A stretch of 64,000 bases of DNA from Methylovulum miyakonense HT12 (GTDB lineage Bacteria > Pseudomonadota > Gammaproteobacteria > Methylococcales > Methylomonadaceae), in NCBI RefSeq assembly GCF_000384075.1, contig NZ_KB913025.1:1999551-2063550 (forward strand), read 5' to 3'. Numbering within the stretch: position 1 is the first letter of the stretch; every line of letters starts with the position of its first letter. Under the pieces are notes generated by a model. It saw only the letters and a list, made by a program, of their open reading frames with translations, was not told the origin of the DNA and made no database searches. Below are positions 10,201 to 17,382 of the stretch, piece after piece. The translations under genes were made by a program, and so were the position numbers.

Positions 10201-12228
10201 TGGGTCGGGCGTGCCGTTGCTAATAGAACCTGATTGGCCAATAAATACAGAGCTTGCTTCTGATTCGCCCGCCCAAATCGTGTCTGCCATAGTAGACACA
10301 TCAAGCCCCCCCAAGTCACCAGAAAATGAATTGAAAAAACTGCCAGGCAATTGGTCGGTATCGTAAGAAACATTAATGTCCCCAATTACCAAGTCTATTG
10401 GTTTCGCACAACTCAGGTAGCCACCACCTCCAGAAGCTGCTGATTGGTAAGGGTCAAGCCAGGTGGGCGCAGGCAATCCAAGAGAAAAGTCTGGATCATC
10501 GTTTGTATTTATTGAATAGGCGGGTGTTGGAATGGCTTTTCCAGCGAAATAGCGCAGGCTCTCATACATCATTTCGGCTATGGGCTCGCCCCATTCGGCC
10601 GCTTCCCCCTCATTGATCGGGCGAGTTTCTATCCAACCCGATGCGTAGCAATAAGGGCATGCATAGTTAAATGTAGTGACACGTAATTTATTGATAGTGC
10701 TTACGATACCGTTTACATTGGTAAATATGCCTGTATTGGAATCCACTTCGTTTTTGAACGACGATATATTTTTTCTGAGCATGCCACCTGAGATATTTTT
10801 CTTGTATGACCCTGATAACAAACCAAATTCCATTGAGTCATTTTCACCATAAGTGTGCAATAAACCGGTTGGTTTATAAGTCGTGGTAGACCCGTTGTTA
10901 TAGGCTTTGCAATTGGCTTCTAATTTACCGGGTACGCAGCTTAGGACGTTGACGCTATAGTCAGTCATATTAGATGCAGGTAATGTTTTTTTCCAATTTA
11001 AGACAAAGCTGTCCCCTCCTGTTTGTTCTTCGTGGCGGTACTCAATGGTATAAGGGGTATTCGCGGTTAAAGAAATTGAGCCAGTATGGGTGTTACAGCC
11101 ACAGGTTCCATGCCCGCCGTACCATCCGGCCACGACTGTGCCGTTAATAATGACTTCTACCGCATCATCGCCATCCACAGAAAACGTATAACTGCCCGTA
11201 GTGGGTACGGTAATGGTCCCTTTTACTACGGTCATGTAGTAATCATCAGGGCCGTAAGGGTTGTTGTCATTGCCATTTAAGGTGGACATCGAACCGCTGC
11301 CAAACTTCCGGGCCGTTACCGCATAGGTGCTGATCCAATTGTTAAAATCAGTGTGGTTATTGGGATGGCCATTGGTTCCGCCTGAACCCGAAAGGTCGTA
11401 GGTGGTGCGCACCAAGTTGTTCAAAACGCCGCTCGGTACGATAGGCCATGAATCACCGCCCGCTGTTACACAATCAGGCCCGGAGCTTCCATCCAAGCAT
11501 TTTGACCCTGCGACAGGGCGTTCAATAGACACCCATTCCCATATCCGGTACTGGCTATCGTTAAGTATCCGCATCAATGGTTGTCCGGTATAGCTCAGCG
11601 ATGTGTTGGCAAAGAGATGGCTGGTTCCCAATGCCGGTTCGTTGAGCGGGGTATAGTCTGAAATATGGTAACCGGGATTGTTGACAGGGTTATATTCTTT
11701 CCCCCATGAATGGGCATCTTGCGGTATGAAAGAGCGTTTTAGCATTGTCTGTGAAGTCGTGTCCGTGCTCCTGTATCCCCCATAGAGCACTTTGCGCAGG
11801 GCATCAATCCGGGCCGTCGTCACATAATTTAAAAAATCACCGCTCCAAGCCCCGGAGCCCGCCACGCTTGAACAGGTTTTATCCAGGGTGGCATCTTTGG
11901 GTTCAAAATAGCCTCCGGAAGAGGTGTTGTAGTCATAGCAACGGTGCGAGTCAAAATATCCGTAATAATCAATTCCTGGCTTATATCCCACATCAACCAA
12001 ACCGTCATCGTCTAGGTCCGATGCATCATTATAGGCTTCGTAATAAAGCCTATGGTCCCGCCCCAAGACCAACATCACGATTGGAGGGACGCTGGTGGAA
12101 AGGAATAGTGGGGATGACGCAATATCTGCACGGGCCGCATTGGCTGAAAACCCTATCAGTAAACTCAGTGCCAGCCTGTGCAACCAAGTGCTTGGGATTA
12201 GATGACTTATATGGTTAAAAGTGTTCAT
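7204..12228 (-). CDS. pilY1: Type IV pilus tip adhesin/assembly protein PilY1, with PA14 insertion
   Basis: This 1674-residue secreted protein has a signal peptide (cleavage near ANAARA) and a long N-terminal region. Around residues 290-425 there is a PA14-like domain (TGSYTFSVDGDDAVEVIING, then YRHEEQTGG). The C-terminal half is the PilC/PilY1 beta-propeller, with the DTNNDHSVD calcium loop that in Pseudomonas PilY1 controls pilus extension and retraction. Near the C-terminus a run of about 25-30 glycines (DNA about 7435-7515) and a second one of about 10 (7240-7270) are encoded by GGC/GGT triplet repeats. GGAGAT lies just upstream of the ATG. It probably caps the pilus with PilVWX and acts in adhesion. 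Confidence 0.93.
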   Translation of the reverse strand: MNTFNHISHLIPSTWLHRLALSLLIGFSANAARADIASSPLFLSTSVPPIVMLVLGRDHRLYYEAYNDASDLDDDGLVDVGYKPGIDYYGYFDSHRCYDYNTSSGGYFEPKDATLDKTCSSVAGSGAWSGDFLNYVTTARIDALRKVLYGGYRSTDTTSQTMLKRSFIPQDAHSWGKEYNPVNNPGYHISDYTPLNEPALGTSHLFANTSLSYTGQPLMRILNDSQYRIWEWVSIERPVAGSKCLDGSSGPDCVTAGGDSWPIVPSGVLNNLVRTTYDLSGSGGTNGHPNNHTDFNNWISTYAVTARKFGSGSMSTLNGNDNNPYGPDDYYMTVVKGTITVPTTGSYTFSVDGDDAVEVIINGTVVAGWYGGHGTCGCNTHTGSISLTANTPYTIEYRHEEQTGGDSFVLNWKKTLPASNMTDYSVNVLSCVPGKLEANCKAYNNGSTTTYKPTGLLHTYGENDSMEFGLLSGSYKKNISGGMLRKNISSFKNEVDSNTGIFTNVNGIVSTINKLRVTTFNYACPYCYASGWIETRPINEGEAAEWGEPIAEMMYESLRYFAGKAIPTPAYSINTNDDPDFSLGLPAPTWLDPYQSAASGGGGYLSCAKPIDLVIGDINVSYDTDQLPGSFFNSFSGDLGGLDVSTMADTIWAGESEASSVFIGQSGSISNGTPDPKPVSSFKNIRGLAPEEPTKMGGYYAGSIALFGTGNDLNPATKDQKVNTLAVALASTLPRIEIPINGKIVTIVPFAKSVGGSFGIDPAASFQPTNQIVDFYVETIVNTSEDNSNSSVNGGRPYAVFRINYEDSEQAADHDMDAIVQYTIYVDASNQLVINLNCTYAAGSIIQHMGYVISGTTHDGVYLEVRDKDTAAGTDPDYFLDTPPGQLPGGAWVDHTDLPLSTTRTFTVGSAASASFIKHDPLWYAAKWGVNDNNENGILDNEEWDSNNDGVPDGYFLVTNAGKLPEQLGKAFAKALNIVSSASAVAANSTRLDSGSKIYQAKFNTTDWSGQLIAYSVNIANGALSPDWDAADLLPAAASRNILTLAPSAAAGSRGIPFLWNSLEASQQNYLDTLLGVNDSNGELRVDWLRGDDSNEQKRAGGIFRNRTKFLGDIVNSDPIFVGSQDYGYAALPGSEGSQYTAFRTSSTYLNRRPMLYVGANDGMLHGFDANSAANSGKEVFAYIPNAVFPQLSKLTSPNYVHQYYVDGLSGVGDVFFSSAWHTLLAGTTGAGGRAVFALDVTNPDAFDSSSVLWEFTNANDADLGYTFAQPAVVRLQDGHWAVIVANGYNSDNGLAVLFVLDAQTGTVLQKINTGVGTTANKNGLSSPIAVDTNNDHSVDTVYAGDLYGNLWKFDLSGNAGSWTVPASPFFVACTTTGGSSCSTADRQPITGKPNVGAAGGTGTDQNGVGRMVYFGTGKYFETSDNIVNASPQMQSFYGLWDQGSAITDRNMLQEQTVDFEGSAQTVSGDTTIHPIRVVSKTPVCYAPTSVGCTTSSSLKTGWALNLISPIKGAQGERVVSFPLIRRGLVIFSTLIPSADPCESGGSSWLMEIDALNGGEFNGAPFDTNGNGGSGGGGGGGGGGGGGGGGGGGGGGGGVDNNDKVVVNGVEHFAAGIDLEVGIVKTPAVIEATAVDYKYVSGSTGAIGKAVDFGGGGGGGGGGNNGRRSWQQLK
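7238..7519. repeat. Two GGC/GGT (glycine) triplet-repeat tracts inside pilY1
   Basis: On the plus strand, 7240-7270 and 7435-7515 are runs of GCC/ACC triplets that read as glycine codons in pilY1. Such tracts can change length by replication slippage in steps of three, altering a flexible linker without breaking the frame. The segment between them is ordinary coding sequence. Confidence 0.85.
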
Positions 12229-12334
12229 TGCAAATCTCCAATCATTGGATTGCTGCTGTCGTTAGTGGGCATTATTCGGAATGGTTTTGGTGAACTATTC
12301 AGGTCATGCCCTTAAAAGCCTTAGGTAATGTGAA

Positions 12335-12847
12335 TTAAGAAGGCAAGTATGTTGATTGTAAAATAACCACCGCATTGAGGGAGCCGCCTGTGGCCCTGAC
12401 CGTGATCCTATAAAGTGTTGTAAGGGCTGCGGGCGGGCAGCCAGCGGGATCCAAACAAGCTGGTAACCTTTGAATGATATAAAGGGGTCTGGCGATGCCG
12501 CTGGCTAATCCGGTGATAGTGGATGTGCGTACGGGGTTAGTTGTCCAAAAAAGGTCAGTCGAAAGTGCTGATTGGGTTGGGATGGTCGATGTCTCGGAAT
12601 AAAACCCGCCCGTACCTGCATCATCAAAAGTTGGGGGCAATGCCGGCGAGTTCAGGCTGTTTTCCGCCACTATCAAGGCGGATTCAGCCGTTTGGAAGGC
12701 TAAGCTTTTATCGCGCAGGTTACCGGCCATCTTCTCTTCCAGGGAACTGTTCTGGGTGCCGGAAATGCCGATTAAGGTCAGCAACAATAGCATCACCAAA
12801 CTGATGATCAGAACTGCGCCGGATTGATATTTATAAGGTTTGCACAT
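12335..12847 (-). CDS. pilX: Type IV pilus minor pilin PilX
   Basis: This 170-residue protein has the PilX N-terminus: a short basic leader, SGAVLIISLVMLLLLTLIGIS as the hydrophobic helix, and the diagnostic NSSLEEKMAGNLRDKSLAFQTAESAL stretch in two parts around residues 50-75. PilX is one of the minor pilins that prime pilus assembly and join PilY1 to the fibre. Cysteines (ACLDPAGC) in the C-terminal part could form a disulfide. It sits between pilW and pilY1, with 107 bases before pilY1. Confidence 0.9.
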   Translation of the reverse strand: MCKPYKYQSGAVLIISLVMLLLLTLIGISGTQNSSLEEKMAGNLRDKSLAFQTAESALIVAENSLNSPALPPTFDDAGTGGFYSETSTIPTQSALSTDLFWTTNPVRTSTITGLASGIARPLYIIQRLPACLDPAGCPPAALTTLYRITVRATGGSLNAVVILQSTYLPS

Positions 12848-12871
12848 ATTTCTCGCCTTCCAATAAACGGG

Positions 12872-13924
12872 TCATCGGTTGCGGATGGAAATGGTTGAGG
12901 TAAAAACCCGTCTTAACAGGCCGTCAGTGGTTTGGGTGCGGTTGCCGTTGTAGATGAATTGCACGGGGCCTGAAGCCACGCTTTCAAGTGACACTGCCAA
13001 TAAGCTGATGCGGACGCTGATGATTTTGTTTTTCCCCGTGTCCAATTGATCTGCGGTCACATAATAGTTGGCGGTCCCGTCAGCGGCTTCAACGCTGGGG
13101 TCAGGGGTGTCCACTCCGTACCATACTTGCATTTGTTCTATGCCTTCCACTAATTCTGCGGCATTATTTCCATCAATCCGTTGATAAAGCGAGGGCTGGC
13201 CATTTGGGTTTGTCCGTATGAAGTAACTGATGGTGTGGATGGGGTAGACTTGACCGCCTTGAAAGGGCGCGCCCAAGTCAGCCGTGGAGTTTCCGATACC
13301 ACAGCCACCGACAGCATGGGAAAGGTTGTTTCCCGCTATGGCGGCGATCTGGAATACCTTAGCAACCGAGCAAGTGGACGCCACGGCAAGGGCGCAATTG
13401 TTGGCGCCGAGGGAGTCCAAAAAACCAGCGGCTTGCAAATTGGCGGTGGTGGCCGTCCCATCTAAGGTAATGGGAGAAGCCCCTGTCGGATGGGATGCTA
13501 TCGTAAAGGCGTTTATGTTATCCGCACGGCGTATGGTGATGACATCCGAGCCACCGACTGGCGACGTGATTGCGGCATTGATTACAGGTGTCCAATCCGT
13601 TGCCGAGGTGGCCTCAAAGCCTTCAATGGCCCTGTCAAAACGGTATAAAAAATCTCCTGGTGCCGCGGGCATATTCAATATGTCGTTAATTGGCGACGTT
13701 GGCCTGTTGCAGCCTATAAATCCAGCCATACGAAGGTCATTGGCAAGAAAATCTAATGCATACCGGCCATTTTCCTGCATTCTGGAAAGTGCTTCCAACA
13801 TTTGGTTGGTCCGTTTGCTGCCGACAAAGGTTTGCAAGACTCCGCCTAGCAAAAACGCCCCAATCAGCAGGGAAACCATGATTTCTATGAGGGTCATGCC
13901 AGTTTGCAAAGGTTTATTTTTCAT
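12872..13924 (-). CDS. pilW: Type IV pilus assembly protein PilW
   Basis: This 350-residue minor pilin has a leader ending in G at -1, followed by MTLIEIMVSLLIGAFLLGG; methionine at +1 replaces the usual phenylalanine, as is common in PilW. The RMQENGRYALDFLANDLRMAG segment is the PilW signature. The C-terminal domain (SIRNR end) is beta-rich and contains cysteine pairs. Its start overlaps the end of pilV by four bases, so the two are translationally coupled. Confidence 0.9.
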   Translation of the reverse strand: MKNKPLQTGMTLIEIMVSLLIGAFLLGGVLQTFVGSKRTNQMLEALSRMQENGRYALDFLANDLRMAGFIGCNRPTSPINDILNMPAAPGDFLYRFDRAIEGFEATSATDWTPVINAAITSPVGGSDVITIRRADNINAFTIASHPTGASPITLDGTATTANLQAAGFLDSLGANNCALAVASTCSVAKVFQIAAIAGNNLSHAVGGCGIGNSTADLGAPFQGGQVYPIHTISYFIRTNPNGQPSLYQRIDGNNAAELVEGIEQMQVWYGVDTPDPSVEAADGTANYYVTADQLDTGKNKIISVRISLLAVSLESVASGPVQFIYNGNRTQTTDGLLRRVFTSTISIRNR

Positions 13925-14367
13925 AACTGGAAACTTGTTTGGAAACTGTGGTCATTGGCATCAACAGCACCATCATGGTTTTCGTCCCAAATGATGGTGA
14001 TGGTGTACACTCCCCCGGCAATAGCGATGGTTCCTTGGCCGAGGGGTAGGGTGGACACCATGGCGTTCCATTGGGCAAGGTCGGTTTGGGCCATGTCCGC
14101 CGGACTGCATCCGGTCGTGATGAGGCAATCAGCATTTTCTACCGCTGATTCTGGTGCGATAGTTGTGTAAGTGGCTATTCCAAGGGAGTTGGCGCGCATT
14201 CTGTCCGCAATGTCATAGGCGAATTCTGTGGCTTGGCTACGATTGTAAGCATCTTGGTTATTGCCAAGGCTGGTGGCCTGTAAGGCCGCCATGCCAAGCA
14301 ACCCGCCTGCGAGCAGAAGCATGGCTATCAGTACTTCGACTAGGGTGAATCCGGTGTCTTTATACAT
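13921..14367 (-). CDS. pilV: Type IV pilus modification protein PilV
   Basis: This 148-residue minor pilin has a very short leader (MYKDTG) and FTLVEVLIAMLLLAGGLLGMA, then a PilV-type stretch AALQATSLGNNQDAYNRSQA and FAYDIADRMRAN. It belongs to the priming complex with FimT, PilW, PilX and PilE. It lies 19 bases after fimT and overlaps pilW by four bases. Confidence 0.9.
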   Translation of the reverse strand: MYKDTGFTLVEVLIAMLLLAGGLLGMAALQATSLGNNQDAYNRSQATEFAYDIADRMRANSLGIATYTTIAPESAVENADCLITTGCSPADMAQTDLAQWNAMVSTLPLGQGTIAIAGGVYTITIIWDENHDGAVDANDHSFQTSFQL

Positions 14368-14386
14368 AGTGCATATTATTGAAATA

Positions 14387-14944
14387 TTATGGACAAGTTC
14401 CAGGCGGAGCTGCCAATGGGTCGATTCTTGCCCGACCCATTGGGCTTATGACAATTCTACGGGATTGGTTGTCATCATGTGAGCCATCACATAAAGTAAA
14501 AGTGTCGCCTATCGGAGTCCAACTGAGGCCATTGGGTAAATAAGTCGCCCGGTCATCGTAACTATTGCCCGTTCTCAGCGTGTAACCCGCTGGCAATGCT
14601 TCGTGGCTCCGCAATAGACAGTCTTGGTTGGGCAAGCATTGTGTGGCCACATCAGGGATAAAGGTGTTGTCACCATCGGCATCGACAAAAATATCCCAAC
14701 CGGATTCCCAAACCGCCGAATTAGAGTCTTTCCGTAAGATGGTGACTTGAATCCCCCGCTTGACCGCCTCGCTCCTGGCAAAACTTAATGCGCCGATTAA
14801 CTCATTAGTTGCGCCCGTTAACCGGCTATTGCTGATCATGGTCTGGAAGCTGGGGGTGGCGATGCCAACAAGGATTGAGGCAACCGCTAGCGTTACCATT
14901 AATTCAACCAGAGTAAAGCCGGGCAGTGATTTTCTGTTGTGCAT
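14387..14944 (-). CDS. fimT: GspH/FimT pseudopilin
   Basis: This is a minor pseudopilin of about 185 residues with the FTLVELMVTLAVASILVGIA helix, then the GspH/FimT body (ATNELIGALSFARSEAVKRG) and a cysteine pair near the C-terminus. I chose the ATG at 14944, which leaves a normal short basic leader (MHNRKSLPG). The longer ORF starts at a TTG (14989) and adds 15 residues before the leader. It is the first gene of the minor-pilin operon. FimT in competent bacteria binds DNA at the pilus tip, but whether this one does cannot be told from the sequence. Confidence 0.85.
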   Translation of the reverse strand: MHNRKSLPGFTLVELMVTLAVASILVGIATPSFQTMISNSRLTGATNELIGALSFARSEAVKRGIQVTILRKDSNSAVWESGWDIFVDADGDNTFIPDVATQCLPNQDCLLRSHEALPAGYTLRTGNSYDDRATYLPNGLSWTPIGDTFTLCDGSHDDNQSRRIVISPMGRARIDPLAAPPGTCP

Positions 14945-15417
14945 TAGTGGATGGAAGGTTGTCTGGTTAATTTTATTTGCCACCAACAAACCTGCACTTT
15001 TTTTCCTGCAGGGATATGGCAGAAAACGGCAGTGCGTTAATGCGTGGCTTCATTTAATGGGGTGGGGCGCAAAGCTAGGTTTGTACCCCCTAAAAAGCAC
15101 GGATTTAACCCATCACCATTTTGTTTTCAATTTACCCAAGAATTGCTAAACCGTTTGGCAAGATTGCCGTCAGGTATATAAAGCAAATCATTAGGGTTAG
15201 TATAGTTTCAATTCACGATATTTAAAGTTAAATAATCGTATTACGGTTGTTGGTTTTATTCCCTTGCCAGGAGTTTGTGCCTATTGCTTTCCTGACAAGG
15301 GATATTAGCGGTTTTTACGGCTTTCAGGGTTGGGGGTGGCTGGGCGCGAACTCATTTATGTATACGGCAATTGGCCATAATGTACTTATTTGCACGTCAG
15401 CGGAACCGGTATTTTTC
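14945..15417. other. Divergence-free gap between ispA end and fimT start
   Basis: These 473 bases probably hold the promoter of the minor-pilin operon (read leftwards) and the 3' end signal of ispA. I found no GG-N10-GC sigma-54 site, no convincing hairpin-plus-T terminator and no RNA gene. A short inverted pair (CCCTTGCCAGGA near 15261 and TCCTGACAAGGG near 15290) could form an imperfect stem. Confidence 0.4.
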
Positions 15418-16314
15418 CTAGTGGCTACGCTCAATAATATAAAGCGACAAATCGCGCAATAAATTCGCTTCGTCCCCAAAAATGCTTAAATTGTCCAGAG
15501 CCATTTCATGCAGCTCCCTGGCTTTTTGTTTGGCGCCCGCCATGCCCAATAATGCGGGGTATGTCGGTTTGTTGTTGTCCTTGTCTTTGCCTTGTGTCTT
15601 GCCCAAGGTCGCCGTGTCACTTTCTTCGTCCAAAATATCGTCTTTCACTTGGAAAGACAGGCCGATACATTTGGCATAGTGGTCAAGCTTGATCGCCACT
15701 GCCGGATCCAAATCACTTTTTGACAAGGTCGCCAGGGTGACGCTGGCCCGGATCAATGCCCCTGTCTTGTGGATATGCATGTTTTCCAGTTCAGGCAAAC
15801 TCAGCATAGTGCCGACCGAATCCAGGTCTATCGCCTGGCCGCCGACCATGCCTTGCGAACCGCTGGCTTTTGCCAATGCGGTGATCATTTTCAAACGGTT
15901 GGCATCGCTGGCGACAATGCTAGGGTCATGGGCCAGAATTTCAAAGGCCAAAGCTTGCAAGGCATCACCGGTCAAAATGGCCGTCGCTTCATCAAATTCG
16001 ATATGGCAGGTTGGTTTGCCACGGCGCAAAGCGTCATCATCCATCGCTGGCAGGTCATCATGGATTAAGGAATAGACATGGATAAACTCAACCGCACACG
16101 CCGCGCCATCCAAGGCTGCCGGAGCAATGCCTAAGGTCTGTCCGGTGGCGTATGTCAATAACGGGCGTGTCCGTTTACCGCCATCCAACACACAATAACG
16201 CATGGCTTGATGGAGCTTTTGCGGCAAAATGCGTGCGCTTGGCAAGCGTTGTTCCAGCGCGTGCTCGACACGGTGTTGGCAAAAACTAAGGTATTCTTTT
16301 AACGCTTGGCTCAT
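15418..16314 (-). CDS. ispA: Farnesyl diphosphate synthase (IspA)
   Basis: This 298-residue trans-prenyltransferase adds two isopentenyl units to DMAPP to make farnesyl diphosphate, the precursor of squalene, hopanoids, carotenoids and quinone chains. The first aspartate-rich motif [15 protein letters not shown] and the second KDDILD are both intact, and the GGKRTRP IPP-binding motif is present. Length is normal. Its start overlaps the end of xseB by 29 bases, the common xseB-ispA arrangement. In many proteobacteria dxs follows directly; here the dxs in view lies about 9 kb away on the other strand. Confidence 0.94.
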   Translation of the reverse strand: MSQALKEYLSFCQHRVEHALEQRLPSARILPQKLHQAMRYCVLDGGKRTRPLLTYATGQTLGIAPAALDGAACAVEFIHVYSLIHDDLPAMDDDALRRGKPTCHIEFDEATAILTGDALQALAFEILAHDPSIVASDANRLKMITALAKASGSQGMVGGQAIDLDSVGTMLSLPELENMHIHKTGALIRASVTLATLSKSDLDPAVAIKLDHYAKCIGLSFQVKDDILDEESDTATLGKTQGKDKDNNKPTYPALLGMAGAKQKARELHEMALDNLSIFGDEANLLRDLSLYIIERSH

Positions 16315-16540
16315 CGGTAAAGGGCTCCAGGGATTGAGTGCCGTTTTTTTCTATCAGGATCTGGACTTTTTGTTCCGCTTCTTGCAATGCCTGTTGGCAG
16401 GTGCGGGTCAGGGCGACGCCACGCTCAAAAGACTTTAATGATTCTTCCAAGGCAATGTCGCCTTGTTCTAGGCGGTTGACCAGCTGTTCGAGTTCGGCAA
16501 GCGCGTCTTCAAACAAAGTCGCAGATTTTTTTTTCGGCAT
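16286..16540 (-). CDS. xseB: Exodeoxyribonuclease VII small subunit
   Basis: This 84-residue protein has the compact helical XseB pattern: [26 protein letters not shown], then [22 protein letters not shown]. It associates in several copies with XseA to form exonuclease VII, which degrades single-stranded DNA to oligonucleotides. Its end overlaps the start of ispA, so the two are translated together. Confidence 0.93.
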   Translation of the reverse strand: MPKKKSATLFEDALAELEQLVNRLEQGDIALEESLKSFERGVALTRTCQQALQEAEQKVQILIEKNGTQSLEPFTDEPSVKRIP

Positions 16541-16796
16541 GTACAGGGGGATTAAAAATAGGGCTGGTTTAAAAGCGACATTATATATGAAATCAGTGGC
16601 GGCATGTTTATGGGCAGAAATTGAATCGTTGCAATAGGGAAGATTGCCTGTAAGTTATCCGATTTTTGTTAAAGTAAACGGGAGTGTCCAACTATAAAAG
16701 TTGCTGTGGATAAAATAGCCGTAGTGGTTAGTCATTTGTTTTTTGTTACAATACATAGCATTATTAATTTTACTGATTACTAGGCGAGGAAAGGCG

Positions 16797-17249
16797 ATGA
16801 TGAAACATATGATTTTTGCGGGGGCATTTTTATTGGCAAATGCCCTGGCTGGCGAGGCAATAGCCGCTTGTAGTGTTGGTGGGGGCTGGACACAGGTGCA
16901 GAACTTAGTTGCTGCGGCGACGAACAATAACGCTGCCTTAGGCCGGACGGCTTGTAGTTTGGTTGGGCAAGGCACGCAAGAGGAACATCATGCTAATGGT
17001 GAATTGTGGGACTACAAACTAGGTAACGGCCATCCGGTAGATCCAAGGGTTCAGGTTGGTACGTGGTCTGTATCTAATGATGGTACGACTAATGCCGCGA
17101 TTTCATATAATTATTTTGATGGCGGCTCATTTGGGCCTTTCAAAGTTTTCATCAACGCAGGGGTCTCTGATTTTTGTAATGCCAGTAATGTTAGTGTAGG
17201 CACATTTAATTATGTTAATACTACGGGGACAACTCGGGTCTGTCCTTAA
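16797..17249 (+). CDS. Small secreted protein of unknown function
   Basis: The ATG at 16797 (or the adjacent one at 16800), preceded by GAGGAAAGG, gives about 150 residues. The longer ORF from 16743 lacks a ribosome-binding site and would place sequence before the signal peptide. The signal peptide (MIFAGAFLLANALAGEAIA) is followed by a mature chain of about 125 residues with four cysteines (ACSVGG, TACSLVG, FCNAS and a C-terminal CP), probably two disulfides. The chain is rich in Asn, Gly and Thr. I do not recognise a family. It is a single-gene unit with its own intrinsic terminator. Confidence 0.7.
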   Translation: MMKHMIFAGAFLLANALAGEAIAACSVGGGWTQVQNLVAAATNNNAALGRTACSLVGQGTQEEHHANGELWDYKLGNGHPVDPRVQVGTWSVSNDGTTNAAISYNYFDGGSFGPFKVFINAGVSDFCNASNVSVGTFNYVNTTGTTRVCP

Positions 17250-17274
17250 CCTGATTAAGCTAAAGGTGTTTTTT

Positions 17275-17314
17275 AAAACCCTTGCCACACAATTATGTGC
17301 GCAAGGGTTTTTTA
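17275..17314 (+). terminator. Intrinsic terminator after the small secreted protein
   Basis: An 11-bp stem, AAAACCCTTGC with GCAAGGGTTTT, encloses a ~15-base loop and is followed by further T residues. It lies 26 bases after the stop codon. The A-tract on the left arm means it could also work for transcripts in the opposite direction. Confidence 0.85.
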
Positions 17315-17382
17315 TGTCAGATTGTTTTTGGGCTATTAAGGATTAATTCGCGTAATTTCTACAAAATATTGCAAATATTCCT

